Source: Verrucomicrobiota bacterium (GTDB taxonomy: Bacteria; Verrucomicrobiota; Kiritimatiellia; CAIQIC01; JAGNIJ01). From it: a DNA stretch of 34,835 nucleotides. Positions 1 to 6,604 of this stretch are shown piece after piece. Position 1 is the first letter of the stretch, and every line of letters begins with the position of its first letter. The DNA lies in assembly GCA_018823105.1 (NCBI GenBank), contig JAHJJH010000087.1:1-34835 (forward strand). The letters run 5' to 3'. The notes beneath the pieces are model-generated. The model was not told the origin of the DNA, did no database searches, and was given only the letters and a program-made list of their open reading frames with translations. The position numbers and the translations under genes were made by a program.

Positions 1-878
1 AAACCCTCGTACTGCGAAAGCAGCGCGAAGACATCCGCCTGCTGGTAGGCCGCCACCAGGTCCGTCCCCCCGGCGTAGCCGCTCCATTCCACCGCGCCCT
101 CCAGCCTCATGGCCCTGGCCTTGCGCGGGGCCTCGGGGTAGCGCGGGTCCGGCGCGCCGATGATCCGAAGCCGCACCTCCGCCCCGCCGCGCGCGCGGAC
201 CCTCCGGAAAGCCTCGAGCAACCCCTCGACGTTCTTGTAGGGATCGAAGCGGCCCACGTAGAGGATCGTTTTATACGCGGACGCCAGGCGCGGAGCGGGC
301 TGGTACTCGGGCGCGACGCCATTGTAGATCGCCCGGACCCGCGCCTCCCGACCCGTCGGGATGCGCAGGCTTTTTATGATATCCGCTCGCGACGTTTCAC
401 TGACCGTCAGGAGGGCGTCCGCCCGCGCGCCGACCTCGAACATGACCCGCTTGAACAGCGGGAACAGCCGGGTCTTCAGCGCCCGGGGCGTATGCTCGGG
501 GAACAACAACGGGATCAGATCGTGGATGGTCGCCACGCCTTTCATGGAATGCGGACGCCCGCGCGGGAACGCGGCGAACGGAATCATGTAGTTGGGCGAA
601 TGAAACACGTCCAGTTCCAGGCGCCGCAGCAGGGCGGGCATGCGAAGCTGGCTCCACGGCGAGAACACACGCCACGGCACCAGCTCCGCGCGGAACCGGC
701 CCTGCCCCTCCAATCCCGCGGCCTGCCAGACCCGGTCGCGGAGCGTGGGATGGTTAAATAAGACGACGAACTCATGCCCCGTATCCATCCGCGCCAGTTC
801 GCGGATCAGTTCCAGCGTGTAGGTCCCGATTCCGCTCAACTCGGGGAAAATCCATCTGGCGTCCAATCCAATTCGCAT
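1..878 (-). CDS. Glycosyltransferase family 4 (GT-B), 3' end beyond window
   Basis: The reading frame runs 292 codons from ATG at 878 to the window edge without a stop, so the C-terminus is missing. It starts MRIGLDARWIFPELSGIGTY, the usual N-terminal strand and glycine loop of GT4 enzymes. A GVATIHDLIPLLFPEH segment lies mid-protein and ILYVGRFDPYKNVEGLLEAF, the start of the nucleotide-sugar-binding domain, follows. The frame breaks at SQYEGF, inside the EX7E donor-binding motif, so roughly 80 to 100 residues are lost. An in-frame ATG at 899 would add seven residues, but the family start favours 878. It lies 60 bp behind a related GT4 gene on the same strand, so the pair is probably co-transcribed. 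Retaining transfer of a sugar to a lipid or glycan is likely; donor and acceptor cannot be told. Confidence 0.88.
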   Translation of the reverse strand, partial: MRIGLDARWIFPELSGIGTYTLELIRELARMDTGHEFVVLFNHPTLRDRVWQAAGLEGQGRFRAELVPWRVFSPWSQLRMPALLRRLELDVFHSPNYMIPFAAFPRGRPHSMKGVATIHDLIPLLFPEHTPRALKTRLFPLFKRVMFEVGARADALLTVSETSRADIIKSLRIPTGREARVRAIYNGVAPEYQPAPRLASAYKTILYVGRFDPYKNVEGLLEAFRRVRARGGAEVRLRIIGAPDPRYPEAPRKARAMRLEGAVEWSGYAGGTDLVAAYQQADVFALLSQYEG

Positions 879-938
879 AATCCACCGGCCCCACGACATA
901 CAGAAAAAGCCCGGGAAATGGAAGGCGGAAGCGAGAAG

Positions 939-2045
939 CTACAGCCCGCGGTAGACCTGCCAGGTTTTCCGTGCCGTCTCGCGCCAGGAGAATCGGCGCG
1001 CCTGACGAAATCCGCGCTCCTTCAACTCCCCGCGACGATCGGCATCGGCCAGCAGGCGATCCGCCCGATCCGCCCACTCGGCCGCCACGTACCCGGACGC
1101 GAATTCGGCGGCCTCACCCAGGACTTCCGGCAGGGAGCCGGCGGGCGCGGCGAGCACCGGCGCTCCGCAGGCCATCGCCTCCAGCGGCGTGAAACCGAAA
1201 CCCTCATACAGCGAGGGGAAAACGAACAGTTCGGCACCGGCATACAGGGAGGGCAGCAAAGATTCTTCAACGTATTGCAGGTGCCGAATGCGCGCGGCGC
1301 GAGAGGAAGTCTGCATGCGCTCGAGCATCGGCTCGTATTTCCAGCCCGGCGCGCCGGCGAGGACCAGGTCGCCGTCGAATTCCATCCGCTCGAAGACGTT
1401 CACCAGGAACCCGATATTTTTTCGCGGCTCGAGGGTCCCCACGGTCAACAGGTAGGGCCGGTCGAGAGCGAGCGTCCGGCGCATGGCCTCGACCGCCCCG
1501 GCCGCCGGCGGCACCCAGGATCCGGCAATGCCGGACGGCACGGCCACGATGCGCGACTCGGGGACGCCGAGCAGTTCGTGGATTTCGCGGGCCACGAAGG
1601 ACGACACGGCGATAATGGCGTCGGCGCGCGCGACGGTTTTGTCCATCTGCGCGGTCAGGTAGTCCAGGTTGCGCCGCTCCGTGGTCTCCGGGAAACGCCG
1701 GAAGGCCAGGTCGTGAATCGTCACCACGGCCTTGCCGCGCGCCAGCGGCGGGATGATGAAATTGGGAAAGTGGTAGACATCCGCGCGGCCGGCGAACCAG
1801 TCGAACGGGGGCCAGCCCAGCCGCTTCCACGCCTGCTGCACGATCATCCCGGGGCACCAGCGCACGGCGCGCCGGGTCGCACCCGGCACGGGGAACGGGT
1901 CCCCCCGGCGCTTGGAATCGAAGTAGAAGAGGGATAACTCGTCGTCGCCGGCCATCGGCCCGAGATGCTCGACCAGCGATTGAGCGTAGCGGCCCACACC
2001 CGCTCGCTGCGCCACGCCGGCCTGGATATCCACGCAAACTTTCAT
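939..2045 (-). CDS. Glycosyltransferase family 4 (GT-B), mannosyltransferase-like
   Basis: This 368-residue protein is complete. It opens MKVCVDIQAGVAQRAGVGRY, with the glycine-rich acceptor loop of GT4 enzymes. It carries AVVTIHDLAFRRFPE mid-protein, LLTVGTLEPRKNIGFLVNVF at the start of the donor domain, and SLYEGFGFTPLEAM with the two glutamates of the EX7E motif at 281 and 289. There are no signal or membrane segments, so it is probably cytosolic or membrane-peripheral. It resembles WbaZ/MtfB-like mannosyltransferases, but the sugar is not determinable. It is first in a two-gene glycosyltransferase unit. A 24-bp palindrome that also flanks the ArsR gene lies 58 bp upstream of its start, so repression by that regulator is a reasonable inference. 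No good Shine-Dalgarno sequence precedes the ATG. Confidence 0.9.
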   Translation of the reverse strand: MKVCVDIQAGVAQRAGVGRYAQSLVEHLGPMAGDDELSLFYFDSKRRGDPFPVPGATRRAVRWCPGMIVQQAWKRLGWPPFDWFAGRADVYHFPNFIIPPLARGKAVVTIHDLAFRRFPETTERRNLDYLTAQMDKTVARADAIIAVSSFVAREIHELLGVPESRIVAVPSGIAGSWVPPAAGAVEAMRRTLALDRPYLLTVGTLEPRKNIGFLVNVFERMEFDGDLVLAGAPGWKYEPMLERMQTSSRAARIRHLQYVEESLLPSLYAGAELFVFPSLYEGFGFTPLEAMACGAPVLAAPAGSLPEVLGEAAEFASGYVAAEWADRADRLLADADRRGELKERGFRQARRFSWRETARKTWQVYRGL

Positions 2046-2102
2046 CGCGTGGCGGCATCATGACCCGCGCCGGGTTACGCCGTCAAGGACTTGCGACCAA
2101 GT

Positions 2103-2126
2103 TATCACAATTTATAAACTGTGATA
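2103..2126. promoter_or_regulatory. Operator copy 1, upstream of the glycosyltransferase pair
   Basis: A 24-bp palindrome of half-site TATCACAATTTA followed by its reverse complement, with one mismatch (C at 2119). It lies between the ArsR stop codon and the glycosyltransferase start, 58 bp upstream of that start. It includes a TATAAA-like sequence, so it may cover a minus-10 region. The same palindrome occurs twice more around the ArsR gene. Confidence 0.72.
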
Positions 2127-2143
2127 GTCTTGGATGAAATGGG

Positions 2144-2725
2144 CTACCGAACGGCGTCCCTTGAGGTTTTCAGCAACACCATCAAACACCGTGCAAGGGG
2201 GTGCGGATCAGCGATCAAACGATGCCTTTTGTCCTCGTTCGTGATCAGCTCCCGAACTCGCAGATAACGCAGGTGACGTGCCAGCGAAATGCCCGGGATA
2301 TCAGTGGCGACGGCCAAATCCGAAAATTTCCGAGGGCCGTGCAACAAGACCTGAACAACGCGCAAACGTCGTGGATGGGTCAAGGCGGACGCGATGCGCA
2401 AACAGTCGCCTTCCGCGTGCGGAGAGCGGCTCGCCAGAGCGGCTTGCATTGCCCTCACGAGCGGCTTGGCCGAGGGGACGCGGGGATCGGCGACCGGGGA
2501 GTATCGAACCCAGCGGCCTCTACGATCCGCTTTCAGAAGCCCCCGCGACTGGAGCCGGCGCAATTCCTGGCTGGCCCGACTATGACTGATCCCCACGGCT
2601 TCGGCCAGTTCGGAAACGGTCCGATCCGGCCTGCGAAATATCTGGGCCAGCAGCTGCAATCGAGTCGGGCCCGCCAGCACACGACACGTCCGCCACAACG
2701 TTGGGGCTAGTTCCATGGCTGACAT
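2144..2725 (-). CDS. Tandem-domain ArsR-family winged-helix repressor
   Basis: This 193-residue protein holds two winged-helix domains in one chain. Domain one (about 5-80) has GPTRLQLLAQIF, then TVSELAEAVGISHSRASQEL as the helix-turn-helix, and a wing RRGRWVRYSPV. Domain two (about 107-190) repeats the plan with HPRRLRVVQVLL, FSDLAVATDIPGISLARHLR and a short wing. Usual ArsR proteins are about 100 residues and dimerise, so this looks like a fused duplication. The ELCVCDL metal-binding box is absent and cysteines are few, so metal sensing is unlikely. An in-frame TGA lies just upstream of the ATG at 2725, so the start is that ATG or the one at 2716. No Shine-Dalgarno is present and an operator ends 1 bp before the ATG. 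Autoregulation is strongly suggested. Confidence 0.85.
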   Translation of the reverse strand: MSAMELAPTLWRTCRVLAGPTRLQLLAQIFRRPDRTVSELAEAVGISHSRASQELRRLQSRGLLKADRRGRWVRYSPVADPRVPSAKPLVRAMQAALASRSPHAEGDCLRIASALTHPRRLRVVQVLLHGPRKFSDLAVATDIPGISLARHLRYLRVRELITNEDKRHRLIADPHPLARCLMVLLKTSRDAVR

Positions 2726-2726
2726 A

Positions 2727-2760
2727 TATCACAGTTTATAAATTGTGATAATAACGTCAA
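2727..2760 (-). promoter_or_regulatory. arsR promoter overlapped by operator copy 2; predicted leaderless
   Basis: On the minus strand TTGACG (2755-2760) is followed after 16 bp by TAAACT (2733-2738). The ATG begins 7 nt later, so transcription should start at or next to the start codon. The 24-bp palindrome at 2727-2750 (one mismatch) covers the spacer, the minus-10 box and the start site, which is an ideal repressor position. The palindrome itself is seen directly; promoter and leaderless status are inferred. Confidence 0.65.
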
Positions 2761-2794
2761 CGGCAATCAATCGCATTTTCCCGGCCGATTTTAT

Positions 2795-2818
2795 TATCAC
2801 AATTTATAAATTGTGATA
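2795..2818. promoter_or_regulatory. Operator copy 3, perfect 24-bp palindrome
   Basis: A perfect palindrome of TATCACAATTTA and its reverse complement. Its centre is 68 bp from the centre of operator copy 2. That spacing would allow cooperative binding or looping by a two-domain repressor. The next gene to the right ends here rather than starting, so the site most likely serves the arsR promoter. Confidence 0.7.
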
Positions 2819-2900
2819 GTTCCGGAAATGAGCGTTCTCTCGACCTGAAATTCGCGCGCTCGCGGCCAAGCCGCTGCGGACAAGTAGAGGAGGGCACCGA

Positions 2901-3680
2901 TCAAAAAGGATCGAAAAGCGAATTGTCCGGCGGGCCGAACCAGCCGAGGCCGGAGGCGAAATTTCCCAGTTTCTGCGCTTCGTGGGTCACGTGACCGTCA
3001 CACCACACCACGCCGGCATAACCGCCGTGCCGGAAATGGATGGACGGGCGGGCCGGACCGTAGAGCTGGGCCGGCGTCGCTCCAACAAAAAAATACGCCT
3101 CGGCAAAAGAATATTCGATAAGGTAGCGTGGATTATTGTACGGCTGGCCGAAGGCCGCGTCCGTAAACATGACCGTCGCGGCCGGACGCTGAATCCCTCC
3201 GGCAGGCATCCCCTTCTGCATCGCCGCCGCGCCGTACCCAAGCAGGTAGATTTGCGAGCCCACGCCGCGGTCGTTGTAGCCATAACCGCCGCACGCGGCC
3301 TCGAACGCATTGGCCGTTGCGTCCTGCCGGTAGTCCGGAAAGGAGGGGCACCGACGAACCCGTCCATCGCCCAGGAAACGGGCCAGCGGGCCCTGGGTGC
3401 CGTCGAAAGCCCCCGACCCGGACGCTCGCGCGCCGTGCCAGCGTTGACGGTTGGCCCCAAAAATATCCGGCGCGGCGGCGACATACCGGCCCGTCTCCGC
3501 GGCGTAGGCCGCGTTGGCGAGGAAAAGCTGGCGAAGATTGGACTCGCATTCCGCCCGGCGCGCGGCCTCCAGGCTGCGCACCCCCACCGGCAACAGGATC
3601 ATCACCAGCAGGCCGAGGACGGCCAGAACCACGAGTAACTCGATCAGGGAGAAGGCGGTTTTTCCAAACATTGGAAACAT
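2901..3680 (-). CDS. Pseudopilin-like protein with prepilin N-terminus and H-X9-DG C-terminus
   Basis: This 259-residue protein starts MFPMFGKTAFSLIELLVVLA. That is a type III (prepilin) signal with predicted cleavage between Ala9 and Phe10 and the conserved glutamate at +5 (Glu14). The minus-1 residue is Ala, not the usual Gly. A hydrophobic helix reaches about residue 30 and RAECESNLRQLFLANAAYA continues it, as in type II secretion G-like proteins. The C-terminal region has the H-X9-DG signature (His218, Asp228-Gly229), typical of DUF1559-like proteins that are abundant in planctomycetes, Verrucomicrobia and Lentisphaerae. An in-frame TGA immediately precedes the ATG. The protein is presumably exported and assembled at the inner membrane. 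It lies 75 bp downstream of the DUF4465 gene, so it may share the B12-controlled transcript. Confidence 0.86.
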   Translation of the reverse strand: MFPMFGKTAFSLIELLVVLAVLGLLVMILLPVGVRSLEAARRAECESNLRQLFLANAAYAAETGRYVAAAPDIFGANRQRWHGARASGSGAFDGTQGPLARFLGDGRVRRCPSFPDYRQDATANAFEAACGGYGYNDRGVGSQIYLLGYGAAAMQKGMPAGGIQRPAATVMFTDAAFGQPYNNPRYLIEYSFAEAYFFVGATPAQLYGPARPSIHFRHGGYAGVVWCDGHVTHEAQKLGNFASGLGWFGPPDNSLFDPF

Positions 3681-3755
3681 TCAATCGGCCCGCGAGGCCC
3701 CGCCTTCGCCGGGCTTCGGCGTGGCAAGCGCGGGCCCTCCATGAATTGGACAGGT

Positions 3756-5327
3756 TCACGGCAGGAGGGACCTCCGGAGGCGGTAGAAACGGCCCGGCGC
3801 GGGCGGGCCGGGATCGTCCAGCGTCACACGCTCGTTACAGCCGGTGACGGACGCCACCGTGGCCCAATCTTCCGAGCCCAGCTGTTCCACGGCTTGCAAC
3901 TCATAAAGGTAGTTGGTGAACGCCAAGCATTCGAACCGGCCGTCCCCGGGCGACACGGCCGCCGGCTCGCAGTCCATCCGGTAATTCAAGATCCCCACGG
4001 CGTCGAGATCGAAGCCCGCGGAACCCTCGGTGGGATACGGATCGTAAATGATGTTGCCGAAAGAGTCGGTGCACGAACCGTCGCCGACGATGTCGACCAG
4101 GCGCACCCAGCGCACGTCCATGACATCGAGGTCCGGCGATACGCCGGCCAACTCGCGCAGGTCGAACGGCGCGCCGAATCCCTGCCGGTATTTCCCAGCC
4201 AGTCCGGCGCTATTCGTAGCCTGCACTTCCGCGCTCGTGAACGGAACCGGATCGGGTGTGAGCGAGTGGTTCGGAAAACTGAAAAAAATCAAGCCGTCGC
4301 TCGATACCTCGACCCGGGCGAGTTCGAGGAAGAAATCATCAAAGGCGTTTTCGAAAACCGCGAAGTCGGGGCCGGGCCCGTCGGCGAGGGGGATATCGAA
4401 GGTCAGGGTAATAGTCCCGCCGTCGCCCAGGCAGACAATATCAAACGCCTCACCGGAAGCCGGACCGAGGGCGTTGGATGGATTCTGCCACTGAGGATCG
4501 CAGCCGGCGCCGACAAGGTAGTTGGTCCAGCCACTGGCCCAGGTGACGAAGCGTTTGTCATCCTTGTGAATGGCCGTTGAGTTCGTCTGGCCGGCGGCCG
4601 GGGCATAAGTGAAGACCAGGCTATCGAGAGCGAAATAGGCGGGGGTGTTCATGCCCCACGCGCCCGTATCGCTGGAGGTGAGAGAGAAGTGCAAGGTCTT
4701 CACCGCGGCGCCAAAACCCGAAAGGTCCACCCACTGCCAGGCAGACTGAATGTAGTCCAAGTCGTTGTCGGCGAACCGGTAATCGGCAAGGTAATGATTG
4801 GTAATGCCGACAACCTGGCCATCAAGATCCCGCCCCGTAATGGTCAATAGGAACCAGTCCGGGTCGTCGCCCGTCGCACCGCCGAATTTTTTACTGAAGA
4901 TGTCGCCATCGCGCATCGTCAGGGCGGCGTAGGTCGTGTTGTTGACGTAGAAGCCGCGGATCCACGCGGGAAGGCTCAAGGTGATGATATCGGCCTCTTC
5001 CCCGTAGGTATCATCATAGACGACCGCGTAGGTCCCGGCGCCGCCGACGCCGGTCCCGCTGAAAACGGCATACTGGTTCAGCCAGCCGGCAGTATTCGTG
5101 TCGTTGACGTTGGAGAGGGCAAAGCCGCTCCAACTGCCGTAGTCCGGATTGTAGCTGTTCCTGAAGAAGGCCGTGCGACTGGTGACGCCGCCGGAGAGGT
5201 CCGCACCGTTCCAGAAGGACTGCGCGGGAAGCGGATGATCTTCGAAATCCACATCCAGGGCGGGAGCGAATCCGGGCAGACCGGCAAGGGAACCGGCGGT
5301 CAGACAACGAACAAGAAACTTCCTCAC
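3756..5327 (-). CDS. Secreted DUF4465 surface protein under cobalamin riboswitch
   Basis: The preferred start is GTG at 5327, giving 523 residues. AAAGG lies 5 nt before it, and an upstream TTG would sit against the riboswitch stem. The N-terminus MRKFLVRCLTAGSLAG followed by GFAPA|LDVDF is a clear signal peptide. The first half (about 20-240: FEDHPLP, FWNGADLSGG, SGFALSNVNDT) matches DUF4465. The second half (about 255-460) is a beta-rich domain with LGDGGTITLTFD and FAVFENAFDD. The C-terminus ends in RFYRLR, a tail common in exported proteins of related bacteria. DUF4465 proteins occur in cobalamin uptake loci of Bacteroidetes, and some B12-binding surface proteins (BtuH-type) belong to such loci. 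With the riboswitch upstream, a role in cobalamin or corrinoid capture is likely but unproven. No PEP-CTERM or sortase signal was seen. Confidence 0.85.
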   Translation of the reverse strand: MRKFLVRCLTAGSLAGLPGFAPALDVDFEDHPLPAQSFWNGADLSGGVTSRTAFFRNSYNPDYGSWSGFALSNVNDTNTAGWLNQYAVFSGTGVGGAGTYAVVYDDTYGEEADIITLSLPAWIRGFYVNNTTYAALTMRDGDIFSKKFGGATGDDPDWFLLTITGRDLDGQVVGITNHYLADYRFADNDLDYIQSAWQWVDLSGFGAAVKTLHFSLTSSDTGAWGMNTPAYFALDSLVFTYAPAAGQTNSTAIHKDDKRFVTWASGWTNYLVGAGCDPQWQNPSNALGPASGEAFDIVCLGDGGTITLTFDIPLADGPGPDFAVFENAFDDFFLELARVEVSSDGLIFFSFPNHSLTPDPVPFTSAEVQATNSAGLAGKYRQGFGAPFDLRELAGVSPDLDVMDVRWVRLVDIVGDGSCTDSFGNIIYDPYPTEGSAGFDLDAVGILNYRMDCEPAAVSPGDGRFECLAFTNYLYELQAVEQLGSEDWATVASVTGCNERVTLDDPGPPAPGRFYRLRRSLLP

Positions 5328-5339
5328 GGGCGCCTTTCT

Positions 5340-5356
5340 GCTCCTCGGGCGGGAGC
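5340..5356 (-). promoter_or_regulatory. Expression-platform hairpin of the riboswitch
   Basis: Five base pairs GCTCC/GGAGC enclose a 7-nt loop between the aptamer and the GTG start. The 3' arm includes GAGGAG, a purine-rich Shine-Dalgarno-like sequence. No U-tract follows, so control of translation is more likely than termination. The nearest good ribosome site (AAAGG at 5333-5337) lies just outside the hairpin. Confidence 0.45.
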
Positions 5357-5366
5357 GAGTGGGCAA

Positions 5367-5511
5367 CGGGAAAAACTCGTCTTCTGGCTTCCGGCATCAG
5401 GCCTCGCCCCGCCTTCCCAGGAAGTATCTTCCCAGTGGCCTATGGGGTTTGTAGCCGGTTACAGCGGCGCGACCGCGTCCGATTTGCACGGACTTCCGTT
5501 CGCTTTTCCCG
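5367..5511 (-). promoter_or_regulatory. Cobalamin (B12) riboswitch aptamer
   Basis: Read on the minus strand, this holds the hallmark core GCGCCGCTGTAA, the helix GTCCGTGCAAATCGGAC before it, GCCACTGGGAAGA, GGGAAGGCGGGG, and the B12 box GAAGCCAGAAGACGAG near the 3' end. The ends pair as an 8-bp P1 stem, CGGGAAAA with TTTTCCCG (5504-5511 and 5367-5374 on the plus strand). It lies 40 nt upstream of the GTG start of the DUF4465 gene. Repression when adenosylcobalamin or another cobalamin is abundant is the known behaviour of this class. Confidence 0.94.
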
Positions 5512-5541
5512 CGCGCTTTTCAGTAAAAAAGAACTTCACGC

Positions 5542-5570
5542 AGGGTAGGCGGGAAGAGAGAGATCGTCAA
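5542..5570 (-). promoter_or_regulatory. Candidate promoter for riboswitch-DUF4465 transcript
   Basis: Minus-strand TTGACG (5565-5570), a 17-bp spacer and a poor minus-10 TACCCT (5542-5547). The implied start near 5535 lies about 24 nt before the aptamer, which fits a riboswitch leader. The minus-35 box is good and the minus-10 is weak. Confidence 0.4.
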
Positions 5571-5614
5571 GGGTGGAAAGACACGACGTCCAACGCCCAA
5601 TGGATAGGGGCTTC

Positions 5615-5676
5615 CGGTAGGGCGGTTTGGCCCAAGCCGCCAAGATAGCGGCGCGTTGAGCCAACGCGCCCTACCG
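5615..5676. repeat. GTAG...CTAC cloverleaf repeat, copy 1
   Basis: A 10-bp outer stem CGGTAGGGCG/CGCCCTACCG encloses two hairpins: 5621-5641 (imperfect) and 5650-5670 (9-bp perfect stem, 3-nt loop). It lies between the metF stop and the riboswitch promoter. The same architecture recurs at 21832, 23232 and 25609, with half-copies at 20875, 21894 and 33780. Confidence 0.8.
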
Positions 5677-5686
5677 CTGAATGTTA

Positions 5687-6559
5687 TCACCGGCGCAGGG
5701 ACGCAATGAGCGGAGCCGCATGGGCCCGGTTGAGGACGTACAGATGAATCCCCGGCACGCCATCCCGGAGCAATGCCTCGATCTGTCGCTGCGCCCAGGT
5801 CATGCCGATCTGGGCGGCAGCCGCGTCATCCGCGGCCGCCGCCAGTTGCGCGGCGAGCGGAGGGGGGAAAGTCGCCCCGCAGACGGCCATAAAGCGCTGA
5901 ATCTGCCGGTGCGAGAGGGCGGGCATGATCCCCGGCAGGATTGGCTGCGTGATACCAGCGGCGCGGCAACGCCGGACGAAATCCGTGTAAAAGCGGTTCT
6001 CGAAAAAGAGCTGCGTGGTGACGAAGTCCGCGCCGGCCGCCAGCTTGATTTTCAGATGTTGGATGTCCGTTTCCAGACTGGAGGCCTCGGGATGTTTCTC
6101 GGGGTAGCCCGCCACGCCGCAACAAATATCAGGGTGCCGGGCCTTCAGCAGGGCCACGAGGTCGGACGCATGGGCCAGGCCGTTCTTCGCGACGCGGAAG
6201 GCGGTTTCGCCTTTCGGCGGATCGCCGCGCAGGGCCATGATATTGCGATATCCGCGGCGATGAAGCTCATCGGCAACTTCCGTCAATTCCGACCGGCTGG
6301 ACGCCACGCAGGTCAGGTGCGGCATGACCGTGCCGAAGCCCATGTGGCGCAGCAAGTCACAGACCTCCAGCGTGCGGGCGCGCGCCGAACCACCCGCCCC
6401 GTAGGTGACAGTCACGAAATCCGGGTGCGCGGTCAGCAGGCGCTCCGCCGCCTGGCGCAGCGTCGCCAGGCCGGCGTCATCTTTCGGGGGAAAGAACTCA
6501 AACGAAAGCAGCGGGCGCGCGGCCTGCTTCAGCAACTCGGCGATGGTTGGATCCGGCAT
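5687..6559 (-). CDS. metF: 5,10-methylenetetrahydrofolate reductase
   Basis: This 290-residue protein has the normal MetF length and a TIM-barrel pattern. It reduces methylene-THF to methyl-THF with FAD for methionine synthesis. LLSFEFFPPKDD at the N-terminus includes the catalytic glutamate, VTYGAGGSARARTLEV is the second family motif, and MALRGDPPKG and FVTTQLFFENRFY follow. GIMPALSHRQIQRF near residue 215 is also typical. It is a cytosolic enzyme. It starts 45 bp after the stop of the Kelch-thioredoxin gene, so the two may share a transcript. MetF feeds MetH, a B12-dependent enzyme in many bacteria. The neighbouring B12 riboswitch faces away from metF and controls the next gene only. Confidence 0.95.
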   Translation of the reverse strand: MPDPTIAELLKQAARPLLSFEFFPPKDDAGLATLRQAAERLLTAHPDFVTVTYGAGGSARARTLEVCDLLRHMGFGTVMPHLTCVASSRSELTEVADELHRRGYRNIMALRGDPPKGETAFRVAKNGLAHASDLVALLKARHPDICCGVAGYPEKHPEASSLETDIQHLKIKLAAGADFVTTQLFFENRFYTDFVRRCRAAGITQPILPGIMPALSHRQIQRFMAVCGATFPPPLAAQLAAAADDAAAAQIGMTWAQRQIEALLRDGVPGIHLYVLNRAHAAPLIASLRR

Positions 6560-6604
6560 GATCTTTACCGTATCGGGATTGAGTCAGAGGTCAACCGCGG
6601 GGGT

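Noticed and set aside
774-1937. Long plus-strand frame antisense to the glycosyltransferases
   Set aside because: It opposes a gene with clear GT4 motifs, has a low-complexity Arg/Gly-rich translation and no recognisable domain.
5687-6559. metF controlled by the B12 riboswitch
   Set aside because: The riboswitch is downstream of the metF stop and oriented toward the DUF4465 gene.
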